The position numbers were made by a program, and so were the translations under genes. Below the pieces are notes generated by a model that saw nothing but the letters and a program-made list of their open reading frames with translations, did not search any database and was not told where the DNA came from. A DNA stretch of 55,344 bases, taken from positions 1-55,344 of the forward strand of contig CAYIHX010000024.1 in the NCBI GenBank assembly GCA_964363305.1, in the 5' to 3' direction. This document shows, one piece after another, positions 28,015 to 36,265 of this stretch (position 1 is its first letter; each line of letters starts with the position of its first letter). Origin of the DNA: CAYIHX01 sp964363305 (GTDB lineage Bacteria; Bdellovibrionota; UBA1018).

Positions 28015-29194
28015 CTCCCACCTTGAGCTGCCCTGCGCTTCGAACTAAATCGGATCCGGGAAGATTGCGTGTCACCAGCGAGAATCCTCGTTCAAGAACT
28101 CTCAAAGGAGACAACGCGTTCAACTGTCCGGCCAATCGATCGAGGTGATGGCGGCCTCTCTCTAATCTTACCCTCATCCCTCGGCTAAGCCTCAAAGAAA
28201 GTTCGTCATTTCTCTGCATCTGCTCCCGAAGACGATCCCGAGGGCTCACCAGACGAGCGGCCAGATGCTTAAAAAGATTCCGTCTCACGGATAGATCACG
28301 GATCATGGCCGAACGGATGCGTTCGCGGCCTTCACCCAGTCGTCGTGCGGCATCCACCCATGCCCCCGTCAAAATTTCGGCAGCGGCGGAGGGCGTGGGC
28401 GCTCGCAAATCCGCCACAAAATCAGAGATCGTGAAATCGATCTCATGGCCCACCGCCGAAATCACCGGAAGTGTGGATTGATAAATCGCTCGCGCCAGCC
28501 CTTCGTCATTAAAACACCAGAGGTCTTCAATACTCCCACCGCCTCGCGCCAGCACTACGATTTCACCCAGTTGAAACCGTTGCGCCGCTTCCAGCCCCCG
28601 TATGATCTGCGCAGGGGCCGACTCTCCCTGCACAACCGCAGGCACGATCGTAACCTGAACCTGCGGCGCCCGGCGCTTCATGACCGTGAGGATATCTCGA
28701 ACTGCCGCACCAGACGGGGAGGTAACGATGGCGATCCGTAACGGAAACCGCGGCAAAGGTCTCTTTCGCTCCGGATCGAAAAGCCCCTCGAGCTGAAGGC
28801 GCTTCTTCAGCGCCTCGAACTCAAGCTGCAGGGCACCCGCTCCGATCGGCTCCAGCTGATCCGCCACGAGCTGATAGGTACCCCTGGGTGAGTAGACCGA
28901 GATCTTGCCATGGCACAATACTTCCATGCCGTCACGAAGGTCGAAATTTTTTCTGCGTGCCCCCCAGCCGAAAAGCGCGGCGGAAATCGAGGAGCCCGCG
29001 TCCTTCAGGGAAAAGTAGACATGTCCGGAGGCGGCCGGCCGTAGATTACTGATCTCGCCCTTGACCCACAGCGAAGGGAATGCTGGCTCCAGATTCGATC
29101 GGATCTTCTGGGTGAGCTCTGTGACGCTTAGCGGCTGCGGGCGTGGATCTCGAAGAGCCTCTGCAAAAAGCGGTAGATCATTCACGACTCCCAC
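27953..29194 (-). CDS. xseA: Exodeoxyribonuclease VII large subunit
   Basis: This is the catalytic subunit of exonuclease VII, which degrades single-stranded DNA. The 413 residues have an OB-fold start (SVTELTQKIRSNLEPAFPSL; VKGEISNLRPAASGHVYFSL), the central domain (IAIVTSPSGAAVRDI; VLARGGGSIEDLWCFND; SAVGHEIDFTISDFVADLRA) and a C-terminal coiled coil ending PLRVLERGFSLVTR. The start is GTG at 29194, overlapping ctpA by 17 bp. No xseB lies beside it. Its presence in a cell-wall operon is probably positional rather than functional. Confidence 0.95.
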   Translation of the reverse strand: MGVVNDLPLFAEALRDPRPQPLSVTELTQKIRSNLEPAFPSLWVKGEISNLRPAASGHVYFSLKDAGSSISAALFGWGARRKNFDLRDGMEVLCHGKISVYSPRGTYQLVADQLEPIGAGALQLEFEALKKRLQLEGLFDPERKRPLPRFPLRIAIVTSPSGAAVRDILTVMKRRAPQVQVTIVPAVVQGESAPAQIIRGLEAAQRFQLGEIVVLARGGGSIEDLWCFNDEGLARAIYQSTLPVISAVGHEIDFTISDFVADLRAPTPSAAAEILTGAWVDAARRLGEGRERIRSAMIRDLSVRRNLFKHLAARLVSPRDRLREQMQRNDELSLRLSRGMRVRLERGRHHLDRLAGQLNALSPLRVLERGFSLVTRNLPGSDLVRSAGQLKVGDEIRVRFQDGQLRAKVLGED

Positions 29195-30614
29195 TGGCTA
29201 CCGTCTTTTCAATGGCTCCGCTACCCAATTCAGAGGTCGCGAGGCGCTTGAACACCTCGTATGAACGCAGATAATTCAACGCCTCGTGAACCTGGTAGTC
29301 TTCCTTGGGCCTGAACGGCTGCGGCGCGAAATCATCTGCCTCCCTATTCGAGTCCCCCTTGTTCTCGCCGAGCTGCTCGAGCTCCTCAGGAGAAAATTCC
29401 GGGCGGTCGGCCTCCGGCGTCTTCTCTACAGGCTGATCCTGATTGACGATGTGTCCGCGTAAATCACGTTCGCGAACCCCTTCCTCCCGTTTTTTTCGCG
29501 CCTCGGCAAGAAGCTTAGAATCGAAATCCTCGAGAATAACGTCAGGCTGGACCCCCAACTCCTGAATACTTTTTCCGCTGGGGGTGTAATAGCGAGCAAT
29601 GGTCAGTTTCAAACCCATGTCATTGCTGAGGTCGATCACCGTCTGAACGGAACCCTTTCCAAACGTCGGCGTGCCCATAATGATGGCGCGATGATGATCC
29701 TGCAGAGCTCCGGCCACGATTTCAGCGGCCGATGCGGTGCTCGAGTTTACCAAAATCGCGACGGGAAAATCCTTTCGTGCGACTCCCTTTCGTGCCCGTC
29801 GGATCTCTTGTTCCCTACTGCGCCCCCGAGTGGAAACAATGACCCCGTCGTCAACAAAAAGAGAACTCACCTCGACGGCCTGATCTAATAATCCGCCCGG
29901 ATTATTTCGAAGATCGAAAACCAACCCACGCAAACTACCCTTCTTGTCTAGCCGCGCAATAGCCTTCTTGATATCCTTTGCCGCGTTCTCGTTGAAATTC
30001 GTGAGCCTGACATAACCAAAGCCTTCGTCAATGATCTCAGATTTTACCGACTGGATTTTGATCGTATCCCGCACCAACGCGACGATCTTGGGTTTCAACA
30101 GTCCCTTCCTGAAAATGCCTAACTTGATCTCGGAGCCCTTCTTACCTTTCATTTTTGAGACCGCCTCGGTCAGATTCATACCCTTCGTCGTCTCGCCGTT
30201 GATCTTGACGATTCGATCGCCGGAGCGAAGTCCCGCCCGCCAGGCTGGCGAATCTTCGATAGGAGAGACGACAGTCAGAACCCCATCCTTCAGTCCCATT
30301 TCAAGCCCAAGACCACCGTACTGACCGGAGGTATCAATTTTCATGTCTCGGTAGATTTCAGGAGGCAAAAAATTCGAATGAGGATCAAGCGTCTCCAACA
30401 TTCCCTTGATCGCACCATGAATCAAAGTCTGTTTATCGACCTCTTCGACATAGTTCGTTTCAACGAAATGAAGGACCTTCTGAAAAAGCTCGAGCGTCTC
30501 GTAACGCCCCTTCTGCTTGGCGTTCTCCGCATTCTCTTTCGCTTCGACGCCGGGGGCCAAGTGAAGCAGAAACATGGAGAGGGCAACAACGCTGAGGTGG
30601 AAATAAACGATCAT
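29178..30614 (-). CDS. ctpA: C-terminal processing protease, S41 family
   Basis: This is a 478-residue periplasmic serine protease. It has a signal peptide (VVALSMFLLHLAPGVEA), an N-terminal CTP segment (YVEEVDKQTLIHGAIKGMLE; LDPHSNFLPPE), a PDZ domain (about 95-175: GGLGLEMGLKDGVLTVVSPI) and the S41 catalytic domain with Ser in NSSTASAAEI and Lys in GTPTFGKGSVQ. The C-terminal 80 residues are charged and low in complexity. Such proteases cut C-termini of envelope proteins, including peptidoglycan hydrolases, which fits the operon. The gap to envC is 17 bp. Confidence 0.95.
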   Translation of the reverse strand: MIVYFHLSVVALSMFLLHLAPGVEAKENAENAKQKGRYETLELFQKVLHFVETNYVEEVDKQTLIHGAIKGMLETLDPHSNFLPPEIYRDMKIDTSGQYGGLGLEMGLKDGVLTVVSPIEDSPAWRAGLRSGDRIVKINGETTKGMNLTEAVSKMKGKKGSEIKLGIFRKGLLKPKIVALVRDTIKIQSVKSEIIDEGFGYVRLTNFNENAAKDIKKAIARLDKKGSLRGLVFDLRNNPGGLLDQAVEVSSLFVDDGVIVSTRGRSREQEIRRARKGVARKDFPVAILVNSSTASAAEIVAGALQDHHRAIIMGTPTFGKGSVQTVIDLSNDMGLKLTIARYYTPSGKSIQELGVQPDVILEDFDSKLLAEARKKREEGVRERDLRGHIVNQDQPVEKTPEADRPEFSPEELEQLGENKGDSNREADDFAPQPFRPKEDYQVHEALNYLRSYEVFKRLATSELGSGAIEKTVASGSRE

Positions 30615-30631
30615 GGTTCATTCAGATTAAA

Positions 30632-31774
30632 CTACCGAGAAACCCACTGCAATGGATTCACCGCGATGTTGCGCGAACGAATTTCGAAGTAAACCGGTTT
30701 GCCCTGCGAATCGGAAATTCCTACCGAGTCGCCCTGGGCAACAAATTCTCCCGCCTTCCGACGAACCTCGCCAAGATTTCCAGATATTGTGTAATATTTC
30801 TCACCATGATCCAGGATGACGATGCGCCCGTATCCAGCCATCTCGCCGGAAAAGGCTACCTTGCCGGCCGCTACCGCCAAAACCGTCTTGGACGCTCCCG
30901 CGGCGATATCGATTCCCTTCTTGAAAACATAGAGCTGTGACCTCGGATCAAGTGCTCGACCGAACTCACCCACCACGGCACCTGGGATAGGCCAAGGCAA
31001 AGCGCCTTTGAGCGTCGCGAAGGCGCTCTTCCTGAGCGCCTTTTCGGCCTCCAGAGATTTTTCCAATTCGAGCCGCGAATTAAATCCTTCAATAAGCCCC
31101 TCTACCTTCGACTCCGCGCGCTTGAGTTCCCGATAGCTTTCGAGCTGCTCCGCCCTCTCTCCTTTTCTCTTCCTCATCAGCTCAACTTGAAGTTGCCGCG
31201 AAAGCTCCATAACGCTTTCCCGTTCGAGGAGATCCTGTGTCAGGTAGGGCAACTGCTGGCGCTCTTTCTGGATCAAGCCCTCCAATCGATCCGCATCCGC
31301 AAGATCCACACGAAAGGTCTCAATCTCTCGAATGCTCCGGGAGGCCAATCCTTCCAATACCCTTCGCCTAGCCATTTCCATCGCCGCGCCCTCGGTGTCG
31401 AGACCTGATTCGACTCGGTGATCGGAGGAGGAAAGCTGAATCAAAAGATTTCGGGCTGCCTGTTGGTGTAACGCAATTCTTTCGTTCAGTACGACTCGGC
31501 GTATCTCGAGCTGGGCCAACGCATTCTCCAATTCCTTCATTCGGGTGACCGCCAGGCGCCGTTCCTCAAGGTGGAGCGCCTGCATCCGTTTGATTCGGAC
31601 CACATTCTCCCTCGCTTGCCGTTCGTCGCGCAAACTATGGACCAATCGCTCCTCTACAGCCGTCGAATTACGGCGGATTTCTACCAAGCGATCGGCCGCG
31701 GGGATGGAGGCCCAACCTGGAGAGAGACATTTCAGCATCAGCGCTGCCAGGCAGAGACTCAAACTCGCCTCCAA
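30632..31774 (-). CDS. envC: Murein hydrolase activator EnvC
   Basis: This is a 380-residue periplasmic coiled-coil protein which, with FtsEX, activates septal amidases. It has a signal peptide at 1-23, long coiled coils (about 30-245) and a C-terminal LytM domain. The zinc ligands are lost: FKKGIDI has Lys for His, and KPVYFEIR replaces the HLHFEIR motif. Loss of the ligands is characteristic of EnvC-type activators. It overlaps ftsX by 16 bp, which confirms the partnership. Confidence 0.92.
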   Translation of the reverse strand: MEASLSLCLAALMLKCLSPGWASIPAADRLVEIRRNSTAVEERLVHSLRDERQARENVVRIKRMQALHLEERRLAVTRMKELENALAQLEIRRVVLNERIALHQQAARNLLIQLSSSDHRVESGLDTEGAAMEMARRRVLEGLASRSIREIETFRVDLADADRLEGLIQKERQQLPYLTQDLLERESVMELSRQLQVELMRKRKGERAEQLESYRELKRAESKVEGLIEGFNSRLELEKSLEAEKALRKSAFATLKGALPWPIPGAVVGEFGRALDPRSQLYVFKKGIDIAAGASKTVLAVAAGKVAFSGEMAGYGRIVILDHGEKYYTISGNLGEVRRKAGEFVAQGDSVGISDSQGKPVYFEIRSRNIAVNPLQWVSR

Positions 31775-32619
31775 GCCCCTACGCAGGCGAACGAAAAAAT
31801 CGGCCCAAGCAAAAGAATGACAGTCAACAACAGGGGTTGAGGCAAAACGAGGCCCGCAAACACCGGAGACAGTTCACCCAAACCTGCGGCGGCACGGCTC
31901 CTGAAAACAAGCCACCCGGCACAGGCGATGCCCCCCGAAAGCAATCCCACAAAGGCGCCAGAGATCATCCCCGGCAATCGAATCTGCCAACCCTGCGCCC
32001 CCCAGGCCTGGAGGACTTGCTGGGCGTCACCGAGTTGGTGTTGGTTCGCCCTCCCCAGCTGAAGCAGCGCAATCCCCATGGCCAGTCCGAGCGAAAGGAG
32101 CAAAAACCGAACCATCCACCGCAACGCCTGCACCGCACCCACCGCATTCTTAAATCGTCCAGAAAGACTCTCGACGCGCTCGACGCCCTCGATTTTCCTG
32201 ATTTTCTCAGTCAGGAGCTGGGGCACCTCACCGGCAACAATCAAGCCTTCTGGCACCAACGCCGCCGCTTCTCGTTCCGACAACCCCCGAAGCTCTTTCC
32301 CTAGGGTCGGGTGTGTCTTCTCCAAGGACGCCAATACATCCGCCCGAGTAAACGTACGGACCTCGGTCCTCGACTCTCCGCTCAAAATGACACGGACCTG
32401 ATCTTCAATCTGAGCTCGCGACCCCTCATCCGTCCCAGCCTCGACGAACACCTGCAGCACCCTTTCATTCGACATCTGACGAACGATCGGTTTCAGACCA
32501 CGCTCAAACGACCCCAAGAAAGTAATAGCAAATAGAAAAAGTCCAAGACTGAGCGCGATCGAAAATTGAAAAATGGGCGTATGTCTCCAAGGTCGAAACG
32601 CTATCTTCAAAAGGTACAT
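31759..32619 (-). CDS. ftsX: Cell division protein FtsX
   Basis: This is a 286-residue inner-membrane protein with four predicted transmembrane segments: FSIALSLGLFLFAITFLGSF near 20, then three between about 165 and 280. A large periplasmic loop (about 45-155) would bind EnvC. The start is placed at the ATG at 32619 (MYLLKIAFRPWRH), overlapping ftsE by 13 bp. The longer frame to 32766 merely reads through ftsE. With FtsE it forms a type VII ABC system that couples ATP hydrolysis to septal wall hydrolysis through EnvC. Confidence 0.92.
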   Translation of the reverse strand: MYLLKIAFRPWRHTPIFQFSIALSLGLFLFAITFLGSFERGLKPIVRQMSNERVLQVFVEAGTDEGSRAQIEDQVRVILSGESRTEVRTFTRADVLASLEKTHPTLGKELRGLSEREAAALVPEGLIVAGEVPQLLTEKIRKIEGVERVESLSGRFKNAVGAVQALRWMVRFLLLSLGLAMGIALLQLGRANQHQLGDAQQVLQAWGAQGWQIRLPGMISGAFVGLLSGGIACAGWLVFRSRAAAGLGELSPVFAGLVLPQPLLLTVILLLGPIFSFACVGAWRRV

Positions 32620-33305
32620 AGCGCCCCTTCCTCCAGGCGAATTCGCCCCCCCTGGAGGATCGCACTCCTTCTGCGCACCCGGCGGACGATTTCCTGATCG
32701 TGCGTTGCGACCACAACTGTAGCGCCGCCTTGGTTCGCCTGGACCAATAAATTCATCATCGACCAAGTCGAATCCCGATCTTGAGCCCCCGTCGGCTCAT
32801 CCGCGACGATCAACTCAGGAGAGCGGGCCAAAGCTCGCGCAAAAGCAACCCTCTGCGCTTCCCCTCCCGAAAGCGTGTCGGCTCGTTGGTGTCGTTTCGA
32901 AGCAAGCCCGACCTGCTCAAGCACCTGATCCACTTTCAACCTAAACTGGGGATCCGCCGCCAGCCTCGCCCGAGCGAGATCGACCGACAGCAGGACATTC
33001 TCCCGCACCGTAAGATCTGAAATGAGGCGAATTTCCTGCGGAATATAACCGATGAGTCGCCGAATCGCCTGGTACGCCGACGAACTAGCAGATGCGACAT
33101 CGAAGCCAAATAGACGCAGCTCGCCGAAAGTGGGGCGATCTTCGGTAGCAAGCATCCTCAGAAGAGATGACTTCCCGGCTCCGCTGCCACCCACGACATA
33201 AAGAAATTCGCCGCGAACCAGCGATAGGCTCAGCTCGTCGAGAACCCGAACCGGTGAAAGGTACGATTTCGTAACGCGATTGAGCTCTGCTACTTTTGAG
33301 CTCAT
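32607..33305 (-). CDS. ftsE: Cell division ATP-binding protein FtsE
   Basis: This is a 232-residue ABC ATPase. It has Walker A GGSGAGKSSLLR, the Q-loop region IGYIPQEIRLISDLTVREN, the signature LSGGEAQRVAFARAL, Walker B ELIVADEPTGAQD and the switch His in VVVATHDQEI. The start at ATG 33305 has GGGGGAG upstream. It is the first gene of the seven-gene minus-strand operon and is divergent from the membrane protein at 33379, so the operon promoter should lie in 33306-33378; no clear hexamers are seen there. LolD and other small ABC ATPases look alike, but the ftsX-envC neighbours decide the assignment. Confidence 0.95.
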   Translation of the reverse strand: MSSKVAELNRVTKSYLSPVRVLDELSLSLVRGEFLYVVGGSGAGKSSLLRMLATEDRPTFGELRLFGFDVASASSSAYQAIRRLIGYIPQEIRLISDLTVRENVLLSVDLARARLAADPQFRLKVDQVLEQVGLASKRHQRADTLSGGEAQRVAFARALARSPELIVADEPTGAQDRDSTWSMMNLLVQANQGGATVVVATHDQEIVRRVRRRSAILQGGRIRLEEGALCTF

Positions 33306-33378
33306 GAGAACTCCCCCCGTTCTCAGCATAGCACGCTGAGATGGCACGTCAGCACAGTTCACTATAGGATGGACGGGG

Positions 33379-34299
33379 ATGCGGAAAATTTATCGAGATC
33401 TCTGGAAAGCGACTCTTTTTTACGCGGGCAGCTATATCGTCTGGACAGTGGCTTTTCGCCTCCTGGCCCTCACTCTGCTGACATACCTACTCATTTCAAC
33501 ACGCGCTAGCTTTCAAGACATCAGTGACGCGTTCTCTGCCAACGAGTTGACGCTTCTTGGCATAGGCACGATCAGCTTCATTCTCCTTCTCTTCGGGCTG
33601 CACCCCCTCACGACGACCACCCGTGAAGAACTCTTCTCTTGGTATCGAATCGAGCACCAATTCATGCCCGGTCTGTTGCAAGGGTCAATGCTCGCGGCCG
33701 CGCTGACCGTCGCATTCCTGATCGCGGGCTTCTACAAGTACGTGGGCTTTTTCATTCAGTTTGAAGATGCACCCCTCGCGCTCCTCGGACTGGCCTTGCG
33801 CGTGATTGCCATCCTCGGTCTAGTCCTAGGCGAAGAGTACGTCTTCCACCTCAAGATACAGAACCGCCTGCGAACTCAACTTCCGGATCTCACCTCGATC
33901 CTCATCACTTCATTGCTTTATATGAGCGTGAAGCTCCTTCAGATTGACCTGGGCTGGCTTCAGTCGATCACCCTTTTTCTGATCTCAGTTTCCGTCGGCC
34001 TCCGAGCCGTCGAACAGGTCGACATCCTGCGAGGCGCGGGCTATTTTTCTGGCCTTCTCCTCGTGTTCCACACCCTTTTGAGCCTCCCGGTACTGGGAAG
34101 CGATTTCCAAGGCCTCCTCATGGTCAAATTTGAACTGACCGTGTTGACCGATACCGACACGGCACGGCTCCTCACCGGTGGCGCCGGCGGCCCGCTCTCC
34201 AGCGTGGGCCTCCAGCTCGTCCTCCTGTTCGATATTGGCCAACGAATCATCCAAAATAAGAAAATGCTTGGGAGAGGCTGGCTCAGGCGACTAAGCTAA
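33379..34299 (+). CDS. Polytopic membrane protein, CPBP-protease-like but degenerate
   Basis: This is a 306-residue protein with about eight hydrophobic helices. GEEYVFHLKIQNRLRTQL near residues 152-169 resembles the first CPBP (Rce1/Abi) motif EExxxR, but the third residue group is FH rather than FR. A later FHTLLSLPVLG resembles the His-containing motif. If the fold is right, it may be an inactive or divergent intramembrane protease. It lies 22 bp upstream of tolQ in the same direction and may be co-transcribed with tol. The assignment is tentative. Confidence 0.6.
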   Translation: MRKIYRDLWKATLFYAGSYIVWTVAFRLLALTLLTYLLISTRASFQDISDAFSANELTLLGIGTISFILLLFGLHPLTTTTREELFSWYRIEHQFMPGLLQGSMLAAALTVAFLIAGFYKYVGFFIQFEDAPLALLGLALRVIAILGLVLGEEYVFHLKIQNRLRTQLPDLTSILITSLLYMSVKLLQIDLGWLQSITLFLISVSVGLRAVEQVDILRGAGYFSGLLLVFHTLLSLPVLGSDFQGLLMVKFELTVLTDTDTARLLTGGAGGPLSSVGLQLVLLFDIGQRIIQNKKMLGRGWLRRLS

Positions 34300-34321
34300 A
34301 ATCTCGCCGGAGGAACCTCGA

Positions 34322-35020
34322 ATGAACAACGCTTCGCAAGTCTCTCAAATGGGAATTCTCGATCTTGTTTCGCAATCTGGCCCGATGGCGAAGATGGTGC
34401 TGTTTGTGCTGGTCGCGACGAGCGTCATGTCCTGGGCCCTCATCTTCATGAAGCTCAAGCACCTAAAAGGGGCCAGCAGGGAAAACGGGAAATTTCTAAA
34501 CGTCTTCTGGCACGGAAAGAGCATCGAGGAAATCTTTGCGAAAGCAGACAGGTTCGCCCGCTCGCCCATCGCATCCGTATTTAGGTCTGGCGTGAAAGAA
34601 CTAAAAAAAGTAACGGGCACCGAAGGCCGGGCGCTCGATGAATTTGCCATCGATAACGTCACTCGCGCGCTCATGAGGACCACCAGCTCAGAAATTGTCG
34701 CCCTCGAAAAACACGTCTCGTGGCTCGCCACCGCCGCGAGCGCCGCCCCTTTCGTCGGCCTTTTCGGAACGGTGTGGGGCATCATGAATTCGTTTCAGAG
34801 CATCGGCGCCTCAGGCGCGGCCAACCTCGCCATTGTCGCACCGGGGATATCCGAGGCGCTCATCACGACGGCTACAGGTATTGGGGCGGCGATCCCCGCG
34901 GTCATCGCCTATAACTACTTCGCCAACCAAATTCGCAGGCTCGCCATTGATATGGAATGCTTCAGCCAGGATTTCCTGAACATTGTGCAAAGAAGCGCCG
35001 TCGGCAAGAAAGGAACCTAG
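34322..35020 (+). CDS. tolQ: TolQ-type proton channel
   Basis: This is the inner-membrane stator of the Tol system, which constricts and stabilises the outer membrane during division. The 232 residues have three transmembrane segments: about 18-38 (MVLFVLVATSVMSWALIFMK), about 135-155 (APFVGLFGTVWGIMNSF) and about 168-190 (TATGIGAAIPAVIAYNYFA). The LFGTVWGIM and GIGAAIPAVIAYNY motifs are typical. GGAGG stands 8 nt before the ATG. It is followed by tolR after 3 bp. It is clearly different from the AglR-like gene at 12935. Confidence 0.95.
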   Translation: MNNASQVSQMGILDLVSQSGPMAKMVLFVLVATSVMSWALIFMKLKHLKGASRENGKFLNVFWHGKSIEEIFAKADRFARSPIASVFRSGVKELKKVTGTEGRALDEFAIDNVTRALMRTTSSEIVALEKHVSWLATAASAAPFVGLFGTVWGIMNSFQSIGASGAANLAIVAPGISEALITTATGIGAAIPAVIAYNYFANQIRRLAIDMECFSQDFLNIVQRSAVGKKGT

Positions 35021-35023
35021 ATC

Positions 35024-35464
35024 ATGGGCCTGAGCTTGAAGCCCGGGACCTCCGGGTCTGGTTCGACTCCGTCGACGTTGGCTGAGATCAACGTCACTCC
35101 CCTCGTTGACGTGATGTTGGTACTCCTGATCGTGTTCATGATCTCCGCACCTCTGATGCAGCAGGGCATCCAGGTTGATCTTCCGAAGGCAAACGCGCCC
35201 ACGCTAGGCGAGGTCCCTGATCAGCTCATCCTGACCATCAAGAAAAACCACCAACTCACCATCAACGGAAAGACCATCGAAAAAGGAACCCTCCGCGTTC
35301 GCCTGGAAGCCATCGTATCGGTGAAGCCGGACGTCGAGGTTTTTATCCAGGCGGACCAAGGTGTTCCTTACGGCGTCGTCGCGCGGGCCATGGCGGAAGT
35401 GAAGCAGTCAAAGATCAACCGCGTCGGGCTTGTCACCCAGCCTGGAACAGAAGATGGACCTTGA
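35024..35464 (+). CDS. tolR: TolR
   Basis: This is a 146-residue single-span protein. Residues 20-45 (EINVTPLVDVMLVLLIVFMI) contain the functional Asp29 of the proton path. The periplasmic part reads LILTIKKNHQLTINGKTIEK and ends VFIQADQGVPYGVVARAMAE, the standard ExbD/TolR domain. It overlaps the TolA-like gene by 11 bp. It forms the Tol motor with TolQ. Confidence 0.94.
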   Translation: MGLSLKPGTSGSGSTPSTLAEINVTPLVDVMLVLLIVFMISAPLMQQGIQVDLPKANAPTLGEVPDQLILTIKKNHQLTINGKTIEKGTLRVRLEAIVSVKPDVEVFIQADQGVPYGVVARAMAEVKQSKINRVGLVTQPGTEDGP

Positions 35465-36251
35465 AGGGCAAGAGCTTCGGGGGCCCCCTCGAAAGGGGCC
35501 GCCTGACCCAACCGATCACGATTTAAAGAGTGGCATTCAGTGGTCGATTATCGTCCATTCCGCCATCCTCACGTTTGTGATTTTGAAGAGCCTGGTGTTT
35601 CCGTCTACTCCAGAAGTTTACATCCCGACGCTGCGCGTCGACCTGGTCGCCCTCCCTGACCAGCTAAAAAAAGATAAAACAAATCTCGCCAAAGCCCCAA
35701 TGAGCGACCGAATGGCGGAAGCCCTACAAAAAGCAGAGAATGCGGCCAGAAAGATAAAGCCCATTGAACGGCCCACCACTCCTGACGAGATGATCTTGAA
35801 CCCCAAAGAGGGCGGAACCGCCAAAAACAGGAAAAAGAAACTCAAGAACGCGCTCGACCGCATCAAGTCATTGGCCAAGATTCAAAGCGAAGAGGAAGGC
35901 CCGGCAGCACCTCAAGTAAAAGGAAACCGCTTGTCGAAGGGGAGCAGCCTGTCCGCCGACGCCAAAGAATCCAACGAACCGAACTATCTCGACTCGGTTC
36001 GAGACCGATTGAAAGACAATTGGGCCCTTCCCATCTGGTTGTCCCGTCAGAATCTCTCCGCCCAAGTTCAGATCTTCATCGATTCAAAAGGCCTGATCCG
36101 AAGCTACCGGTTTTCAAAATCCTCCGGCAACGCCCAGTTCGATGACGCGATTCGTACCACCCTGAAGGATAGCCAGCCCCTCCCTCCTCCGCCCAAGTCC
36201 GTTGCAGGGGGCCTGCTTTCACAAGGGGTTGTTCTCGGCTTCCCGCTCTGA
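35454..36251 (+). CDS. tolA: TolA-like/TonB C-terminal protein
   Basis: This is a 265-residue protein: one N-terminal transmembrane helix (SIIVHSAILTFVILKSLVF, about 30-48), a Lys/Glu/Pro-rich helical periplasmic span (about 60-180), and a C-terminal TonB/TolA-type domain (YLDSVRDRLKDNWALP; VQIFIDSKGLIRSYRFSKSS; FDDAIRTTLKDSQPLPPPP). The start at 35454 is preferred to the ATG at 35430 because MDLEGQ gives the usual short cytoplasmic tail. The position between tolR and tolB decides the call; the domain alone could not exclude a TonB. Confidence 0.85.
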   Translation: MDLEGQELRGPPRKGPPDPTDHDLKSGIQWSIIVHSAILTFVILKSLVFPSTPEVYIPTLRVDLVALPDQLKKDKTNLAKAPMSDRMAEALQKAENAARKIKPIERPTTPDEMILNPKEGGTAKNRKKKLKNALDRIKSLAKIQSEEEGPAAPQVKGNRLSKGSSLSADAKESNEPNYLDSVRDRLKDNWALPIWLSRQNLSAQVQIFIDSKGLIRSYRFSKSSGNAQFDDAIRTTLKDSQPLPPPPKSVAGGLLSQGVVLGFPL

Positions 36252-36265
36252 GTAAACTCAGACTT

